Made by a program: the position numbers and the translations under genes. From Casuarina equisetifolia (taxonomy: Eukaryota > Streptophyta > Magnoliopsida > Fagales > Casuarinaceae), in contig CM052359.1 in the NCBI GenBank assembly GCA_028551475.1, positions 20,399,583-20,463,582 on the forward strand: DNA of 64,000 nt, given 5' to 3'. The stretch's first letter is position 1. Each line of letters opens with the position of its first letter. This document shows, one piece after another, positions 12,251 through 24,738 of this stretch. The notes beneath the pieces were generated by a model that did no database searches, was not told the origin of the DNA, and was given only the letters and a program-made list of their open reading frames with translations.

Positions 12251-12379
12251 CAAGGGGCGAGAGAGTTGAGGGTTTGATTCCTTAGGAGAGGAAAACTACG
12301 AATATTGTGGATTGGATGCTTTGGTTTACAAACAGATAAATATAACGGTGCATGGTGGAAGGAAGGCGGTATTGCCTTA

Positions 12380-12772
12380 TGAAAGAAATCGATGATTCAA
12401 GGCAGATTAACTGGAAATTTTACCGATCAGGAAAAAAGAGGAGCAAACCCTAATTTATGAAATTCTCGATGATTTGCTTTGATTAATTCATAAATTTAAA
12501 TACAATGTTTACATGAATCAAAATAGGAAATAAATTACAAATAAATCAAGCAAATTCTATATAAATTTACAAAGACAAAACCGAAAAGAAAATTCGGTGA
12601 GAAAGCGACAATGATTACGGATTCTTGCAATTGTGATCACATGCAATCGCAGGTCGAGTTATGATCTCAATTCAGGTTGGGTCGCATGTTGATGTGGCCT
12701 AGGGCTAACGTGGCCTAGGGTTTATGTGGCATCGACATGGGTGATAACATGACTCTTGATGTGTTTGATACA
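12380..12772 (-). repeat. LTR of the unit A copia element (left, 3' in element sense)
   Basis: TG...CA ends. Matches 17069-17421 over most of its length, for example the shared words TTTGCTTTGATTAATTCA and TGTGGCATC.ACGTGGGTGAT. Confidence 0.88.
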
Positions 12773-15700
12773 TCCCTCAGCAAGCTGAAGCAGCAAAATG
12801 GACCGTAAGCTTGAAACAGAGAAGCTTGAATTGTGTAAAAGAGAGACCTTTGGTGAAGATGTCAGTAGGCTAATCAATGGAGGAAATAAACTGAAGATAC
12901 AATTGACCACGACTAAGACATCCACGAACAAAGTGGAAGTCAATCTTGATGTGTTTGGTGCGAGCATGGAAGACTGAGTTGGCAGTTAAGTAGAGAGTAG
13001 ACATGTTATTGCACTAGAGGGTCACAGGTTAAGGCAAGAGAGCACAAAGGTTACAGAAAAGGTACTTAATCCACATGAGTTTTGCATTGGTGTCATCTAA
13101 GACTTTGTATTCAACCTTAACGTTGGAATAAGCAACAATGTGTTGTTTATGAGAGTTCCAAGAAATGAGATTTCAGCTAAGGAAGACGCACAAACCACCA
13201 ATAGAATGCCAATCATCACGATCACTGGACTAACTATCATCAAAGAAAGCATGGAAGGATATGGAGGGGTTGCACGTGAGAAGTAGACCAAGGTGAGGGG
13301 TCACTATTAAGTAACGAAGGATGCGCTTCACCATTTTTCAATGTGCACGGTCGAGTGATGAAAAAATTAACATGTTGTGTTAACGGAGTAGGCAATGTTC
13401 AGACATGTGAGAATCAGATATTGTAAAGCACTAACAATGTTGCGATAGAGCATGGGGTCAAGTAAGAGCTTTCCAAAGTAAATGGAAAAAGGTTCATTCA
13501 TAGAATAAGGAATGGAGATGGCCTTAGCATTGTGCAAGAATATCTAATGTAAACTTAGATTGATGAAGAAGAAGGCTGTTAGACGTAGGTTGAACTTCAA
13601 TACCAAGGAAGTAGTGGATGGGGCAAAGGTCCTTAAGGGCAAGCTCCTGATGAAGGGCCTAAAGGAAAGTAAAGAATGGAGTCTATGAGAAACCAGTTAA
13701 AATAATATCATCCACATAAAGAAAGAGGACAAACTATACAAAGTAGTGTATAGAGTAAATAGTGATGTGTCAGCCAGGGAGATGACAAATCCTAAAGAGA
13801 CCAAGAAGGTGCTCAACTGCTAGTACCATGCACAAGGTGCTTGCTTTAAGCCATAGAGATAACGATACAAGTAGGAGACATGGTAGGTGCGCTCAAAGTC
13901 AACAAAGCCCTAAGGTTGCTTCATATAGACAACTTTAGAGAGATAACCATGTAAGAAGGCATTGGAGACATCAATTGTTGAATCGACTAGCCACGAGAAT
14001 AAACAAGGGCTAGTATTGTGCAGATAGTGATAGGCTTTACAACGAGACTGAAAGTCTCAGTGAAGTCGATGCCTTCCTTTTGATGAAAACACTTAGCCAC
14101 GAGGCGGGCCTTATAGTGTTCTAGTGAGCCATTAGATTTGAGCTTGACCTTGTAAATCCATTTACACCCAATGGGCCTAACACTAGGAGGGAGATAAACT
14201 AGGGCCCATGTACCATTATGGAGAAGAGTAATGTACTCAACAGCCATAGCATTATGCCAATGAGCCTCCTAAACAGCTTAAGAGTAACATATAGGTTAGA
14301 GGGGGTGGTGGAGATAGTAAGGGCAACAGTGTGGTTACAAGTGAAATGTTAGCAAGGTATGGTGCCATTCTAAAGATAAGTCACTGGGCAAGAAGGTGGG
14401 GGAGGAGGGATAAGTTGATTAGGAGGTGAGGGAGAGGGAGGAGAGTTTGGTGAGGGGTCCATAGTAAGAGGGGAATTGGTCGAGGAATGGGGGAAGTAAC
14501 GGTGGAAGGTATAGGAACTAGGGCTAGGGGGGTGTCCAACGGTGAGGAAACTAGAAAGCGAATAGGGTGAGGCAATATTTGATGGAAAAGGAAATTGTCC
14601 TTATGGAACACAACATCGGCAATAATGTAGATGCGGTAAGTGTTAGAATAATAACATTAGTAACCTCGATACCTAGGAGGATAACCAAGAAAAATGTAAA
14701 CATGAGAATCGAGGAGCAAGCTTATGAGGAGTGTAAGGGCAAAGATAAGGGAAGACAACACATCCAAAGACACAGAGATGTGTAATGTTAGGAAGGTGAT
14801 GGAAAAGGGCTTGCCAAAAGGAGATATTTTGAAGGATGGATATGGGAAGGCGGTTTATGAGGAAAACAATAATCTTAAATGCGAAGTCCCCAAAACAAGC
14901 TAGGACAGAGGCCTAATTCATAAGTGTAAGGTTGGTTTTCACAATATGATGGTGTTTGTGTTCAACAACCCTATTTTAAAATAGAGAATATGGACATGAT
15001 ATTTGTTGATGAATGCTAATTAACTGAAAATAGGTGCGAAAGTCCATAAAAAAGGAACTTAGGAGTACCATCACATTGAATGGCCTGAGGTGACATTAGA
15101 GTTGGTTCTTGACAAACTTATAAAAAGTGGTAAAAATTGAGAGAAATTGAGAACAAGTGTGAAATGTATAGAGCTAAGTAAAATGGAAGAAATCATCAAT
15201 AAAGCAAATATAGAATTTATTTTGGTTTATTGACTCAATTGGGGAAGGACCTTATACATCAAAGTAAACAAGTTGAATGGGTTAACTTGACCTAAAGGGA
15301 GTGTAGGGGTGGGGTGGGGTGGAGGGGGTTAAGGGGTGGAGATGGTAATAACTTTTATTGAAAGCACACGCCTACATGGGGGATACAAGGGGAAATTGCA
15401 TGGAATATGAGTGGACTTCAAAAGATGAACTAAAATTGGTGGTGAAGAATGACCTAAACGATGATGCCACAAAAAGAAGGGATTGGTTTGAAAAGCCAAA
15501 AAAGCACGAGGAGACATGTCAAATGACTCAATACGGTAACAACCATGATCAAGTGTTTAGTGGATAATAATCTATCTCGTAAGACTTGAAATTGCCCAAA
15601 AATGAGTAGCAAAAAAAATAAATAAAACAATAATTATTATCTAAATTGAATTTAAAAATGAATAAAATATTTTTAGTAATGGAAGGTACAACTTAAATAT

Positions 15701-17068
15701 GATTTAAATGAAAGGAGAGTGTTTAAAGAGTACTTGTGTGAGTGATGGGAAGTGACGCATCATCACCCATGGTAAGTTGTTGAGTGTTAGCATAGGGAAT
15801 GATACTAGAAAAGGTAGCAGATGAGTCAATGACATGATGGGAAGCTCCCGAGTTAGGAAGCCAAGAGACAACATCAAAGGCAGAAAGAGGGGGGCATTGT
15901 GGGATAGTGGAGAAAGGAGTTGTGCATAATGGGCTTGAGGTGGGTAGTAAGAAGTATATAGGTTGGGATAGGTGATGTGGGCTTGAGGTGGAGTTTGGGC
16001 CTAAAGGGTGTAGTTGGTGGGTGGGTTGAATGCAAGGTTAAGACGCTCCTAGCAATTTGACACATAGTGGTTGGACTTGCAGTAGGGCTTGTTGCAGCAG
16101 TAACCTTACAAATTATTGTGAGAAGGCCAAGATGAGTTAGGCGGGCTAAGGAGAAGCCCATCATAGTTAGGTTGGGTTACAAGGGGTGTGAGAGGTGCGA
16201 ATTGGCATGGGCTAGCACATGCACCTAGGCCTAGGCCTTGGGTCAACATGGGCTAAGTTAGTCGAATCCAAGTGCAGATTCATGTGACTTGTGAACTGAC
16301 GTGGGTAGGCTATGAACGTGGCTGATAAGATCAAGGCGGTGCTCTAACTGTTGGAACAGCCTTTTTGAGCCAAAATTAGGCCATGGATGGCCTCACGACT
16401 AAGCTTTTATATTTGTTAGTGGATGGAGACCAAGGTGGCAAGGTTGTCAGAGTCTTCACTAAGGCTGCGAAAGACGTGAGTGAGGTACTCATCATCAAAG
16501 ATATAGCTGCTGACAGCAGTGAGCTAGTCAAGGATTTCCTTTACGTCATGAAGGAATTCATTTACTAAACAAGTGCCATACCTGATCATCTAGAGTCGCA
16601 AGTGGAGGGCAGAGGAGCAGGCGAATGATTGAGTTGTGTAGAAGTGTGTGAAGTGCGACCACGGTGGAAGATGATTGGATGTCCATCAATTGGGTCACTA
16701 TGGTGTTTGTGGAGGTGGCCAAAATCCACCCAAGGGCTACTTGATCATGGAGGAGCCAAAAGTGGTGGGCAAGGAAGGGTGATTTCATGCCATTGGACCC
16801 AATTAGGGTTTTCGGAGGTGCAGGTTCATGGCATCGAGAATCGGCAGGAGCTATTGAGAGATTAAGAATGGGAGGAGGCACATTTTCCAAACAACAAAAT
16901 TCATGTCATCAAAGTGCTTAGCAAAGGTTAGGTTAGGCATCGTTAGAGTCGGAGAGGCCCCCGGAACTGTGGGAAGATGTGGGTTAGGGTTGGGGTTTTG
17001 TAAATTGGCCATATTTGAAAGGGAATTTTCCAATAAGAGGGTGTTGGCCACTGGCTTTGTCGATACCA

Positions 17069-17421
17069 TGAAAGAAATTGATGATTTAAGGCAGATTGAC
17101 TGGAAATTTTACTGATTAGGAGAAAAGAGGAACAAACCCTAATTTATGAAATTCTTAATGATTTGCTTTGATTAATTCACAGATTTATATACAATTTTTA
17201 CATGAATCAAAATAGAAAACAAATTACAAATAAATCAAGTAGATTTTGTACAAATTTACAAAGACAAAATTGGAAAGAAAATTTAGTGAGAAAGAGGCAA
17301 TGATTGCGGGTTGGGTCACGATCACAGTTTGGGTTGGGTTGCCTATTGACATAGCCTAGCGGCTGATGTGGCATCAACGTGGGTGATGACATGGCACCTA
17401 ACTTGTCAGACCGTTCTAACA
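17069..17421 (-). repeat. LTR of the unit A copia element (right, 5' in element sense)
   Basis: Second LTR, about 40 bp shorter than the left one. It ends AACA next to CCTTG, and on its inner side (minus) runs into the primer site. Confidence 0.88.
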
Positions 17422-18356
17422 CCTTGAGAGGAAGTTGCTCCGATCCATAAATTGGAGGAAGTAGACCAGATGGCTCGACCTTTGTTGCATGAAAAACATT
17501 TTAAGGCTTTATTGCACAAAACGGATCACATTTAGATTTTGTGAAAAGGCATAGAAATAGTAATAATCCCTTTGGATCCTGGAGGAGTTGTTGGATTCGT
17601 GAGGAGGCGTGGGATTGTTGAAGAGCCGTTTAATTTAAAAAGACCCTAATATGAATAGTGTTTTGTTACAAGTTTAGTGCTATGTTCACCAACCCCACTT
17701 AGAGAAAGGAGTAATTCTTTTATTGCCACCTTATGGATGCTTATCTAACTTAATTGTACTTTCCATGATTCTCCATTATGTCTCAGTGAAAGCAAATATA
17801 AGAACTATAAAAATATAAATGGCTGAGGTTAGAGCGAAGCCATCGGCTAGGCAAGGCAAGATTGCCTCTTGTGGCTGAAGGCATTGGCCGTTGCTGCAAT
17901 GGGAAAGCAAGCAGAAGTAGAGCTTGTTGAGATTCGTCTACATAGCTTCATCGTTTCAATGTCTAATCATGGGCCATGAATGAAAATTTTAGGAGATTAT
18001 AAAAGGCTACTCAATATTATTGTTCTAGTTGTTGAGCAATTGGAGCTACGATAGGACACACTGGTGTGTAGTACATGAGCGATGTATTTAGACTCATATG
18101 AGAAGCAGCCAAGTAATTAGTCATGATTGATAAATATGAGTAAGCCAAGTAATTAGTCATGATTGATAAAAATTTAATCAGAAGTTTTTCAATTAGCGAA
18201 CTCCAACTCTTCTTTTCAACGTTGGTTTCTATGCACCATCACATTTACATTTACAAGTTCAAAATTCCCAGTTTCGGGAATCACTCAAATAACAAATCCA
18301 AGCCACCTACTCCTATCATGAGGCATATTACAACAAACAACCTCGATTAGTTGTGC

Positions 18357-18944
18357 CTAAAAGGCCTCCATAGCAGCCGCTAGTGCAAAAATATCATAAT
18401 TTTCACGACTGCAGCCATGAATATCTTTGCACCCACACTCATCCCAATTCTTTGTCTTCCCATTTCTCCTCCTCCCTATCTCCTCCACTGCGGGAACTTG
18501 AACTTTCATCCCCACTTGGAGCTTTGGTGGCTTGAAATCACCATGCCCCGTCGTCGAAACCATTGTGACCCACTTCTCCATGTCCATGTTTGGTGACTCA
18601 AAGACTTCTTTCCATGGAATCTCTGCCCTCCCCAAGAGTTTTGAGCGCATAGTTCTCCCAAGGATAGGCACTTTGTTCCTCCACCGGAGCTCGAAAACAA
18701 CGTTTTCTTGCTTTAGGTTGTCCAAGTAATCTTGGTTACCAAAGCAATCCAACGAGAAAGACTCGTTCCAAGAGAGCTCTGACCTGGAGGAGATTTCTCG
18801 GCTGTTAAGCCGAATTCTTCTGTTGTTTCCTGCAGAAAGATAGTATCTGACAAAGAGAGTACCATTGGACTTGAAGTCCACGTTTTTGGCTTGCATGATG
18901 GACAGTTTACAACTGAAAGAAGAAAACTGCTGTGGAGCACGCAT
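18357..18944 (-). CDS. C2-like domain protein, unit A copy (intact single exon)
   Basis: A 195-aa single-exon frame starting MRAPQQFSSFSCKLSIMQ. A C2-like beta-sandwich is suggested for about residues 11-150, with blocks GTLFVRYYLS, ELSWNESFSLDCFG, NVVFELRWR, RAEIPWKEVFES and KLQVGMKVQV. A basic linker (GRRRNGKTK) follows, then a Cys-containing tail (WDECGCKD...YDIFALAAAMEAF). Such plant proteins are thought to bind membranes or partners through C2; the aspartate cluster of classic calcium-binding C2 domains is not evident, so calcium binding is doubtful. A longer frame opens at 19031, but that ATG overlaps the TATA box, and the B and C copies start at the equivalent of 18944. Paralogues lie at 25694-26278 and 41685-42272. 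Exact function unknown. Confidence 0.85.
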   Translation of the reverse strand: MRAPQQFSSFSCKLSIMQAKNVDFKSNGTLFVRYYLSAGNNRRIRLNSREISSRSELSWNESFSLDCFGNQDYLDNLKQENVVFELRWRNKVPILGRTMRSKLLGRAEIPWKEVFESPNMDMEKWVTMVSTTGHGDFKPPKLQVGMKVQVPAVEEIGRRRNGKTKNWDECGCKDIHGCSRENYDIFALAAAMEAF

Positions 18945-19030
18945 TGAGAAAGAAAGTAAAAGACTGGGGCTTGTTTTCTCGAGAAGAAACTTGTGTTTTG
19001 TGGATATGAGGCCTAAGGCATCTGCGGACA

Positions 19031-19039
19031 TATATATAG
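19031..19039 (-). promoter_or_regulatory. TATA box of the unit A C2-like gene
   Basis: CTATATATA on the minus strand about 90 bp before the chosen ATG. The position is conserved in units B, C and D. Confidence 0.7.
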
Positions 19040-19308
19040 TGGTGGTGTACTAGAAGGAGGGAAAGGTGGTATTGCTTTTTCGAATAGACATTTGTATCTA
19101 TCTCAGCTGGCCAGCCAGATCTCTTTGTCCTTCTTTCGTCCTCTATCCCTTATAATAACATAAAAATGGATGCTCTCCGATTCTGTAGAAATTACGATAA
19201 GGTTTTAGGATTGCCTTGCAAGTTGAGACCTTCCTCTACCCAATCGTCCACCACAAAGAAGGGAAGTTATTGGCACGCGTCGATGCTTATCATCTTGGAA
19301 TTCCACTT

Positions 19309-19362
19309 CTTTGACTGAAGCGGACTTGTGAAAGAAGAAACCAAGCAGTTCTACTTTTGACT
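19309..19362 (+). promoter_or_regulatory. Pair of W-box-like sites upstream of the C2-like gene (unit A)
   Basis: Two TTTGACTGA/TTTTGACTGA words about 46 bp apart, roughly 370-420 bp upstream of the C2-like ATG. TTGACT is the core bound by WRKY factors. One or both are retained in units B (26639), C (42686) and D (49341, 49386). WRKY control is inference. Confidence 0.45.
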
Positions 19363-19369
19363 GACAAAT

Positions 19370-22300
19370 TGGGTTCATGTAGATATATAAATATGTAACT
19401 GCTTGTTTTTGGTAAGATATTCATGTGTCTAGGAAGCTTTCCTACCCTCAATGAAAAAGGAAAACCTGGAAAGTTATAGACACGAAAATTTAAATTAATC
19501 CATCAATAACTTTCCCGCTATTTTCTTCATATCGTCTTTTTTTTTTTTCTATTACCTTACCTTTCCATATTAATATTTTTCCCTTTTAACTTGTAGGTCA
19601 AAAGATCTTTAGAAATTGTATGAATTTTATTATGTTAATTGAATGAAAGAGAAAAGAAAAAGCGTAAAAGCAATGATCTTCATTTCACGTGGATATATAG
19701 ACGCTTCAAATGGCTTAAAGTTCTTTTGTGAATTTGCCACATGCTGGCTAAGGCACCTAGAAATCTTTTAACAGGTGGCTTTGGCCCTGTGGGCGATCCC
19801 AAAGTGGGTTCTTTCTATTACGCTTTTCATTATATGTATTCCATGTTGAGGCAAAAGTAATAGTAAGGAATAATAACATAATAATAAGGATTAAAGTTTG
19901 GGTTTTCTCAATAATGATATGACTATTAAAAGAAGAGGTTGCTTAACATCAATTTTACATTGTCTAAATTATATTATAAAATACTGTTACTCTTGTTAAC
20001 TTCTTGGTAAAAATAAACTAAGTTTAATTGCAATATTATTTTATTTGTATGTAAAAATCTTCGTAAAAATTAATTTTTTTCAAACTTGTAGTATGATAAA
20101 AATGGTATCACATCAATCCTTTTGTTTAATTTTGTATTTTTAGAAATATTTTTCTATAAAAAAGACTATTTTTCTTTTAAGTCAAGTTTTAAATAAAAAT
20201 AAATTTTCTAACAAGATTCATACATATAATATCATCAAAGGCTTTGTTGTTTGATTCATCATACATTGGATGTGCATTAACCCACCATCACCCCTTGGAT
20301 ATAAACTTGAAACTATTATGAATCTCATATTTTGCTTTCATTTTATATTAGTGTAAATGCCCTTGGAGTAGTAGTGTGATTCAATTGTGTATAATTTCTT
20401 TATAAGGGATAAAACTTCACTTAAACTATTACTCAAGTACTTCAATTTTAAAATGAATGAAAATAGACAGAAGGACCGAATTTAATCTAAAAGTCCAAGG
20501 ACTAAATTGAAAGCCAACTTAAACTTCTTAAAAATTATTTGGTAGCATAGCTTTAATTTAATTCCATTTCGTATATATGGAGATTTGTTTACTCTTTTTC
20601 TTGATCAGTGCTTGGAAAAATTTTTGGTTGGGTCTGTGGAAACTTTAGCATTGGTACTGTGACAAAGCTTTATTTTTTCCGAAAACTACTGTCCAAAGGT
20701 ACTGTATTAAGCACTTGAATATGTCGTTAATGGAAATAGACGGAATTATAGAATGCATAAAGTACTTATTATCGTTACCTACTGTGTTCTTATCCTGTGC
20801 GTGGAGAAACTTAAGCAAAAGTAATGGAGCAATGCTTTGTCATATACTCCAGTCGCATCTATATATTCTTATCTTCACCTATTGTCATTTACACACAGTG
20901 GAGCGGAAATCGCTATTATACTCCCAAGTGGAAGCATACCCAAGGAAGATTTCGTATGATACAGCAAGAAGATTTCACTTTACAACCCAACAGGCTTGTC
21001 AAGATCCTCGGAAGATGCTGCTTGTTTTGTTACATAGTTGTGTGGCTATCCTGTACGGTTCCGAGAGCATTTTTAGTCAGCATGGTATTAGTTTACTAGA
21101 AAGGTGACAAGGGCTTCTGGTCTTTTGGTCTTTCATAATCCACTTGCTAGAGGGAGGGAGAGGTAGCGACCGCAATTTGTTACGAAAATATACAAGTTAC
21201 AGATTTTGATCCACAAGTTGCTAAAAAAGTGATAGTTTATGGTGCCAATTCAATTAGAGTTGATCCTCTGATGTGTATCATTGGAGCCTATACTTCCTCA
21301 GGATATAGCTTTTGGACCTTTTTCCATAATGCGTATATTAAAAGGGAAAAGGAACATGCGTTCATAACTAGGTTAACAAAATTTCAATCATTCGATAAAA
21401 AAGGAGGTTTAAAGAATCAAAGAAAATCTGCAACCATGATTTCCAGCCCAGTGGTTGTAGCACCATGCAAAACGAAGCTATCTGATTGGTGACTTCGGTC
21501 CAATGACAGAACTCTTATGTATTATCAACGAAGCTCCTATTATTTTTGTGTAAGATCTTCTCATAAAAGGCAGCTTAATTAGATGCGGTATGGGTCAATA
21601 GTAAATCCAAATCATTAAGAATTGAATAAGCCATTGAAACCACCGATTGATAGGCTGGAAGGTTACACATGGGACACTTGGGACACTTGCGTTATGAAGC
21701 AATATGCAATTCTTCCTACCGAAGTCGAGTTATCCACAAACGTTACAGGCAGCAGAGTAAAATAAGACTGTTCAACTAAACATTGTATCAGAAATATGTA
21801 AAAGAAATCCATGACCGTAATAAGCCATGACAAGCCATGATTAGCCAACTTGCTAATTCTACCTCCACCTTTTCAAGTGGTAAAATTTGACGAGGCCACA
21901 AACAACTTTCATTTCAAAAGACAGTTCCGTTGGCCATACATAATAGTTTCACCGAAACGTAGGACGGGAAAACCACATTGGCAGCAACCATTGAAGATGA
22001 TAAGGGCCGCTCTGAGGAGGGCATAAAACACGAGGATATGACGACCAAAAGGGAAACCACATGCAAAATGAGACGAACACCCTCTGCACTTGCTATTTTA
22101 TTAATTGGGGCTAAGCGACGTTATAGATTTTTGAGTTCTTACAACGTATAACTAACCAAATAGCTAATAGGACAAAAAAAAGCAACTGTACAAAAAGGAT
22201 TTCTTAATGCTACAGAAGCTATGATATGCTTGTACGCTACAATATCATTTCCATGTCAATGAAGTCTCTGAACTTGGATTGCTCTAATCGGCTTCTGCTT

Positions 22301-22465
22301 TGGTCCCTGGGAGGACAGAGCAATAATTCACGGCATGTCCCCAAAAAAAAATCAATTTGATTGACGCATCCAACCTTGGCTTTCTCCCCATCCCATTGTG
22401 GAAGAAATAATAATATCTCACACAACAAATGGAAAGTCCGATTGCAGATGCTAGCAAAGAAAAAT
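19370..22465. other. Non-coding part of unit A
   Basis: About 3.1 kb of AT-rich sequence shared with units B, C and D, between the C2-like promoter and the orphan ABCD1 exon. Frames of 60-130 codons appear (for example 20715-21107 and 28133-28414 in B) but the reading frames are not kept between units, so they are not called. The part nearest the orphan exon (about 21600-22465) corresponds to the ABCD1 3' UTR and downstream region in unit D. A short tandem GGGACACTT occurs at 21670-21687. Confidence 0.6.
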
Positions 22466-22466
22466 T

Positions 22467-22551
22467 CATTGCTTGATTGACGTAGTTCCCAGCTACCCTC
22501 ACCATCAATTAGCCACAACTCCATCGAAGGCAATGGTATTAGTGCTGGACG
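22467..22551 (-). pseudogene. Orphan copy of the last ABCD1 exon, unit A
   Basis: After an intact ...GGCAG acceptor the translation reads RPALIPLPSMELWLIDGEGS and then WELR, against [20 protein letters not shown] and WELRSIKQ-stop in the real exon at 52566-52652. One base is missing near the end (CGTCAATC for CGTTCAATC), so the frame runs past the normal stop. It has no upstream ABCD1 exons beside it; it was carried along by the segmental duplication. The 194-aa frame that covers it (22237-22821) is only read-through of intron and 3' UTR copies. Confidence 0.85.
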
Positions 22552-23186
22552 CTGCCAAACACAAAAGCAGCGATAAACATAATGAAAATAATTGGTGGGA
22601 TATAGATTAATAACGCTGCATTTTCCCATGGTGGTGTGCATTCCATGACTTTGTCCTATGTATAACAGCAGAAAGCGAATTTCCAAATTATTCACCAAAT
22701 CAAACAAGATGTCCCAATTTTGAGAATTTGAATAATTAAAATTGGATACAACTATCAATCTCCTCTTTACTTCCGGTGTTCTCCCGTGGAGAGGTAATGG
22801 AGTTCTGGGGACTAAGTCCAATGATTGTAACGTTTGACTCTATGCTGCATTAATTATCTATTCCCTACCAGGGATAGATTCAGCAATAGACATCTAAACC
22901 TGCTTGTCTATTGGTATCGTAATACCCATAAACTGACTGAACAAAATTGTTATACTCTACAGACCAAGATATGCCTATGCAAGAAAAGGAAAGGGGTAAT
23001 CGACCACTACTGATTGCATCACTACCATAAGATCCACTGTTACATGCTACCATAGAGTTTTTTAAATTAGAAATGCGGTAAAAGAATTTTAAAGTTCTAT
23101 GGCAAGCCTGCCGGGCTCACACTAATTAAGTATGGGTGAGTATTATAAAGGAATACAGTGGAATCTAATGCTAAAAAATGTGATCT

Positions 23187-23430
23187 TTCTTCTTCTTCTT
23201 CTTCTTCTTCTTCAACAAGCTTCTGGTGGAGTGCTACATCAATCCTTTACAGGACAGTAAAAGCTACAATATAACTTGGAGGAGTTAACACCCCTTTTGT
23301 CGTTATGCTTCTTCTTCTTCTTCAACAAGCTTCTGGTAGAGTGCTACATCAATCCTTTACAGGACAGTAAAAGCTACAATATAACTTTGGAGGAGTTAAC
23401 ACCCCTTTTGTCGTTATGCTTCTTTTATCG
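23187..23430. repeat. 120-bp tandem duplication with CTT microsatellites
   Basis: The segment beginning CAACAAGCTTCTGGT at 23213 is repeated at 23333, each copy preceded by a run of CTT/TTC triplets (long run 23187-23212, shorter run 23310-23331). Units A and C have one copy. The triplet runs probably served as the slippage or recombination ends. Confidence 0.88.
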
Positions 23431-24377
23431 GCTAAATGACTACAAAGCCATATCAAGACAGATCAAGAACTTGTCATTTTTATAACCCAGCTGTGTCGCT
23501 CAACACGATAATCACACAACAAAAGGAAAGAATTCAATTTTTATGGGACGGCTAGAGGTCCTTATCAGATGTTGCCTTGTTTGACACTTCTTGCAGGAAA
23601 CTCATCTTGAATACTTGGATATGCATTAGAGCAGTTGTGGGACCATAATTAGGTTAGCATCAACCGAAAAGGTTCCATATGAGCAAGTCTTGTTGGATCG
23701 AGTAAATGAGATCCCCACTGAACTTTTCAAGCTTTTGTAAATAACTAGTCATTAATGAAGAGGATCATTAAGCCTGATGCAGCAATTGTTTTTAGCATTC
23801 TTTTTCCGATTATGAATAGGTTGTGATAACGTTGCCCCGACCTTCTTCTTCTTCTTCCTTTACTTTATTGTTTCTCCCTTATGAATAGGAAGCACATTGG
23901 TGGATTCATTTCTTATCGGTTTAAGTCAAGTTTGGTAATCCCATATGTTTAGAGCTTCATGCAGATACATACTTCTGACTCAAATGTAAAGTCATTCTCC
24001 TTTATGCTCGCGGATTTGTTTTAGGAGCCATATGTAGTTCATTTGGATCGATCCATGTCAAAATAGTGTGAGTGTGTTCCAGTTTGATATATTACATGTG
24101 TCTGTGATTATTAGCATGGCTTTTAATCATAATGGTGCCCTGCCTCGTGTAAGCACAAGTATCGCGTGGTTGGAAAAACAGATGTTACGATGTCATCACT
24201 TGGATGTTTGTGTTTCGTCGATCATCATATATGCATCTCAAATTAAAGAACAATTCCTTCTATGCTCTCGCCCCCTCCTTCGTAAAGCCCACACTGAGCA
24301 TGGTTTTTCATACTCAAGTTACTCCTCCGTCTTCGCCATTACCGGAACTGGAACCTTCGTCCCTGCTTCCAGTTTTT

Positions 24378-24738
24378 GAGGCTTGAATCACTTAAGAGTA
24401 GCACGTCCATGCGTGGAAACTATCAGGACCGATTGCTGCACTTCTAAAGACCTGTTTCCATGGAACCACCTCCCCTCCCAAGAGTTGTGACCCACAGCTC
24501 CGTTAAGAACTGGCGCTCGAAAACCACGCTTTCGTGCTTTGGGTAGTTCATGGGGTCTTCTCTACCAAAGAGTCCAACAAGGTACCTTTCCAAAGTAGGT
24601 GGAAATTGGTGGATATTTCTAACTCTTTTGTTGCTTCTGCTGATATATGGCATCTAACAAACATGTTCCTCAACGACTTGGATTCTACGTTTTCAGACTG
24701 TTTGATTCTCAAGTCACAGCTAAGACATGCAAAATGCT
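24378..24738 (-). pseudogene. Decayed C2-like gene, unit B copy
   Basis: Translation shows CDLRIKQSENVESKSLRNMF, then HESVVFERQF and PWK-type blocks in different frames, matching the intact C2-like protein. In-frame stops and frameshifts interrupt it. Relative to unit A, about 48 bp at the 5' end (A positions 12243-12290), including the start codon, are missing; the unit C copy has the same deletion. Confidence 0.8.

Larger units (their letters stand above)
12380..17421 (-). mobile_element. Ty1/copia LTR retrotransposon, decayed, inserted in unit A
   Basis: An element of about 5.0 kb with two LTRs and minus-strand coding remnants, interrupting sequence that is continuous in units B and C. 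Flanking CCTTA and CCTTG look like a diverged 5-bp target duplication. A methionine-tRNA-type primer site (TGGTATCG, minus) lies inside the right LTR and a purine tract (GCTGAGGGATG, minus) inside the left LTR. Recognisable parts in coding order: gag (about 17069-15874), GAG-pre-integrase (15517-15329, H...H motif), reverse transcriptase (around 14247-13987, W-x-Y-K-x-K and AR-LVAK motifs), RNase H (around 13320-13000). It is broken, with many breaks, and the LTRs differ clearly in length and bases, so it is old. Confidence 0.92.
10398..23053. repeat. Tandem segmental duplication, unit A
   Basis: First of four head-to-tail copies. It begins AGAGTTTTTTGGATTAG and ends just before the same word at 23054. 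Removing the copia insertion (12380-17421) leaves about 7.6 kb. Order: spacer, decayed C2-like gene (minus), spacer, intact C2-like gene (minus), about 3.3 kb of non-coding sequence, orphan copy of the last ABCD1 exon, part of the last ABCD1 intron. Nearly line-by-line identity with units B and C is visible, for example 10880-11800 against 23430-24300 and 37980-38900. Its left edge touches unduplicated DUF4057 flank. Confidence 0.92.

Noticed and set aside
20715-21107. 130-codon plus-strand frame in unit A, with partial counterparts in B and D
   Set aside because: The frame and stops are not conserved between units and no domain is recognised; treated as non-coding.
22237-22821. 194-codon minus-strand frame
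   Set aside because: Chance read-through of intron copy, orphan ABCD1 exon and 3' UTR copy; only the exon part has homology.
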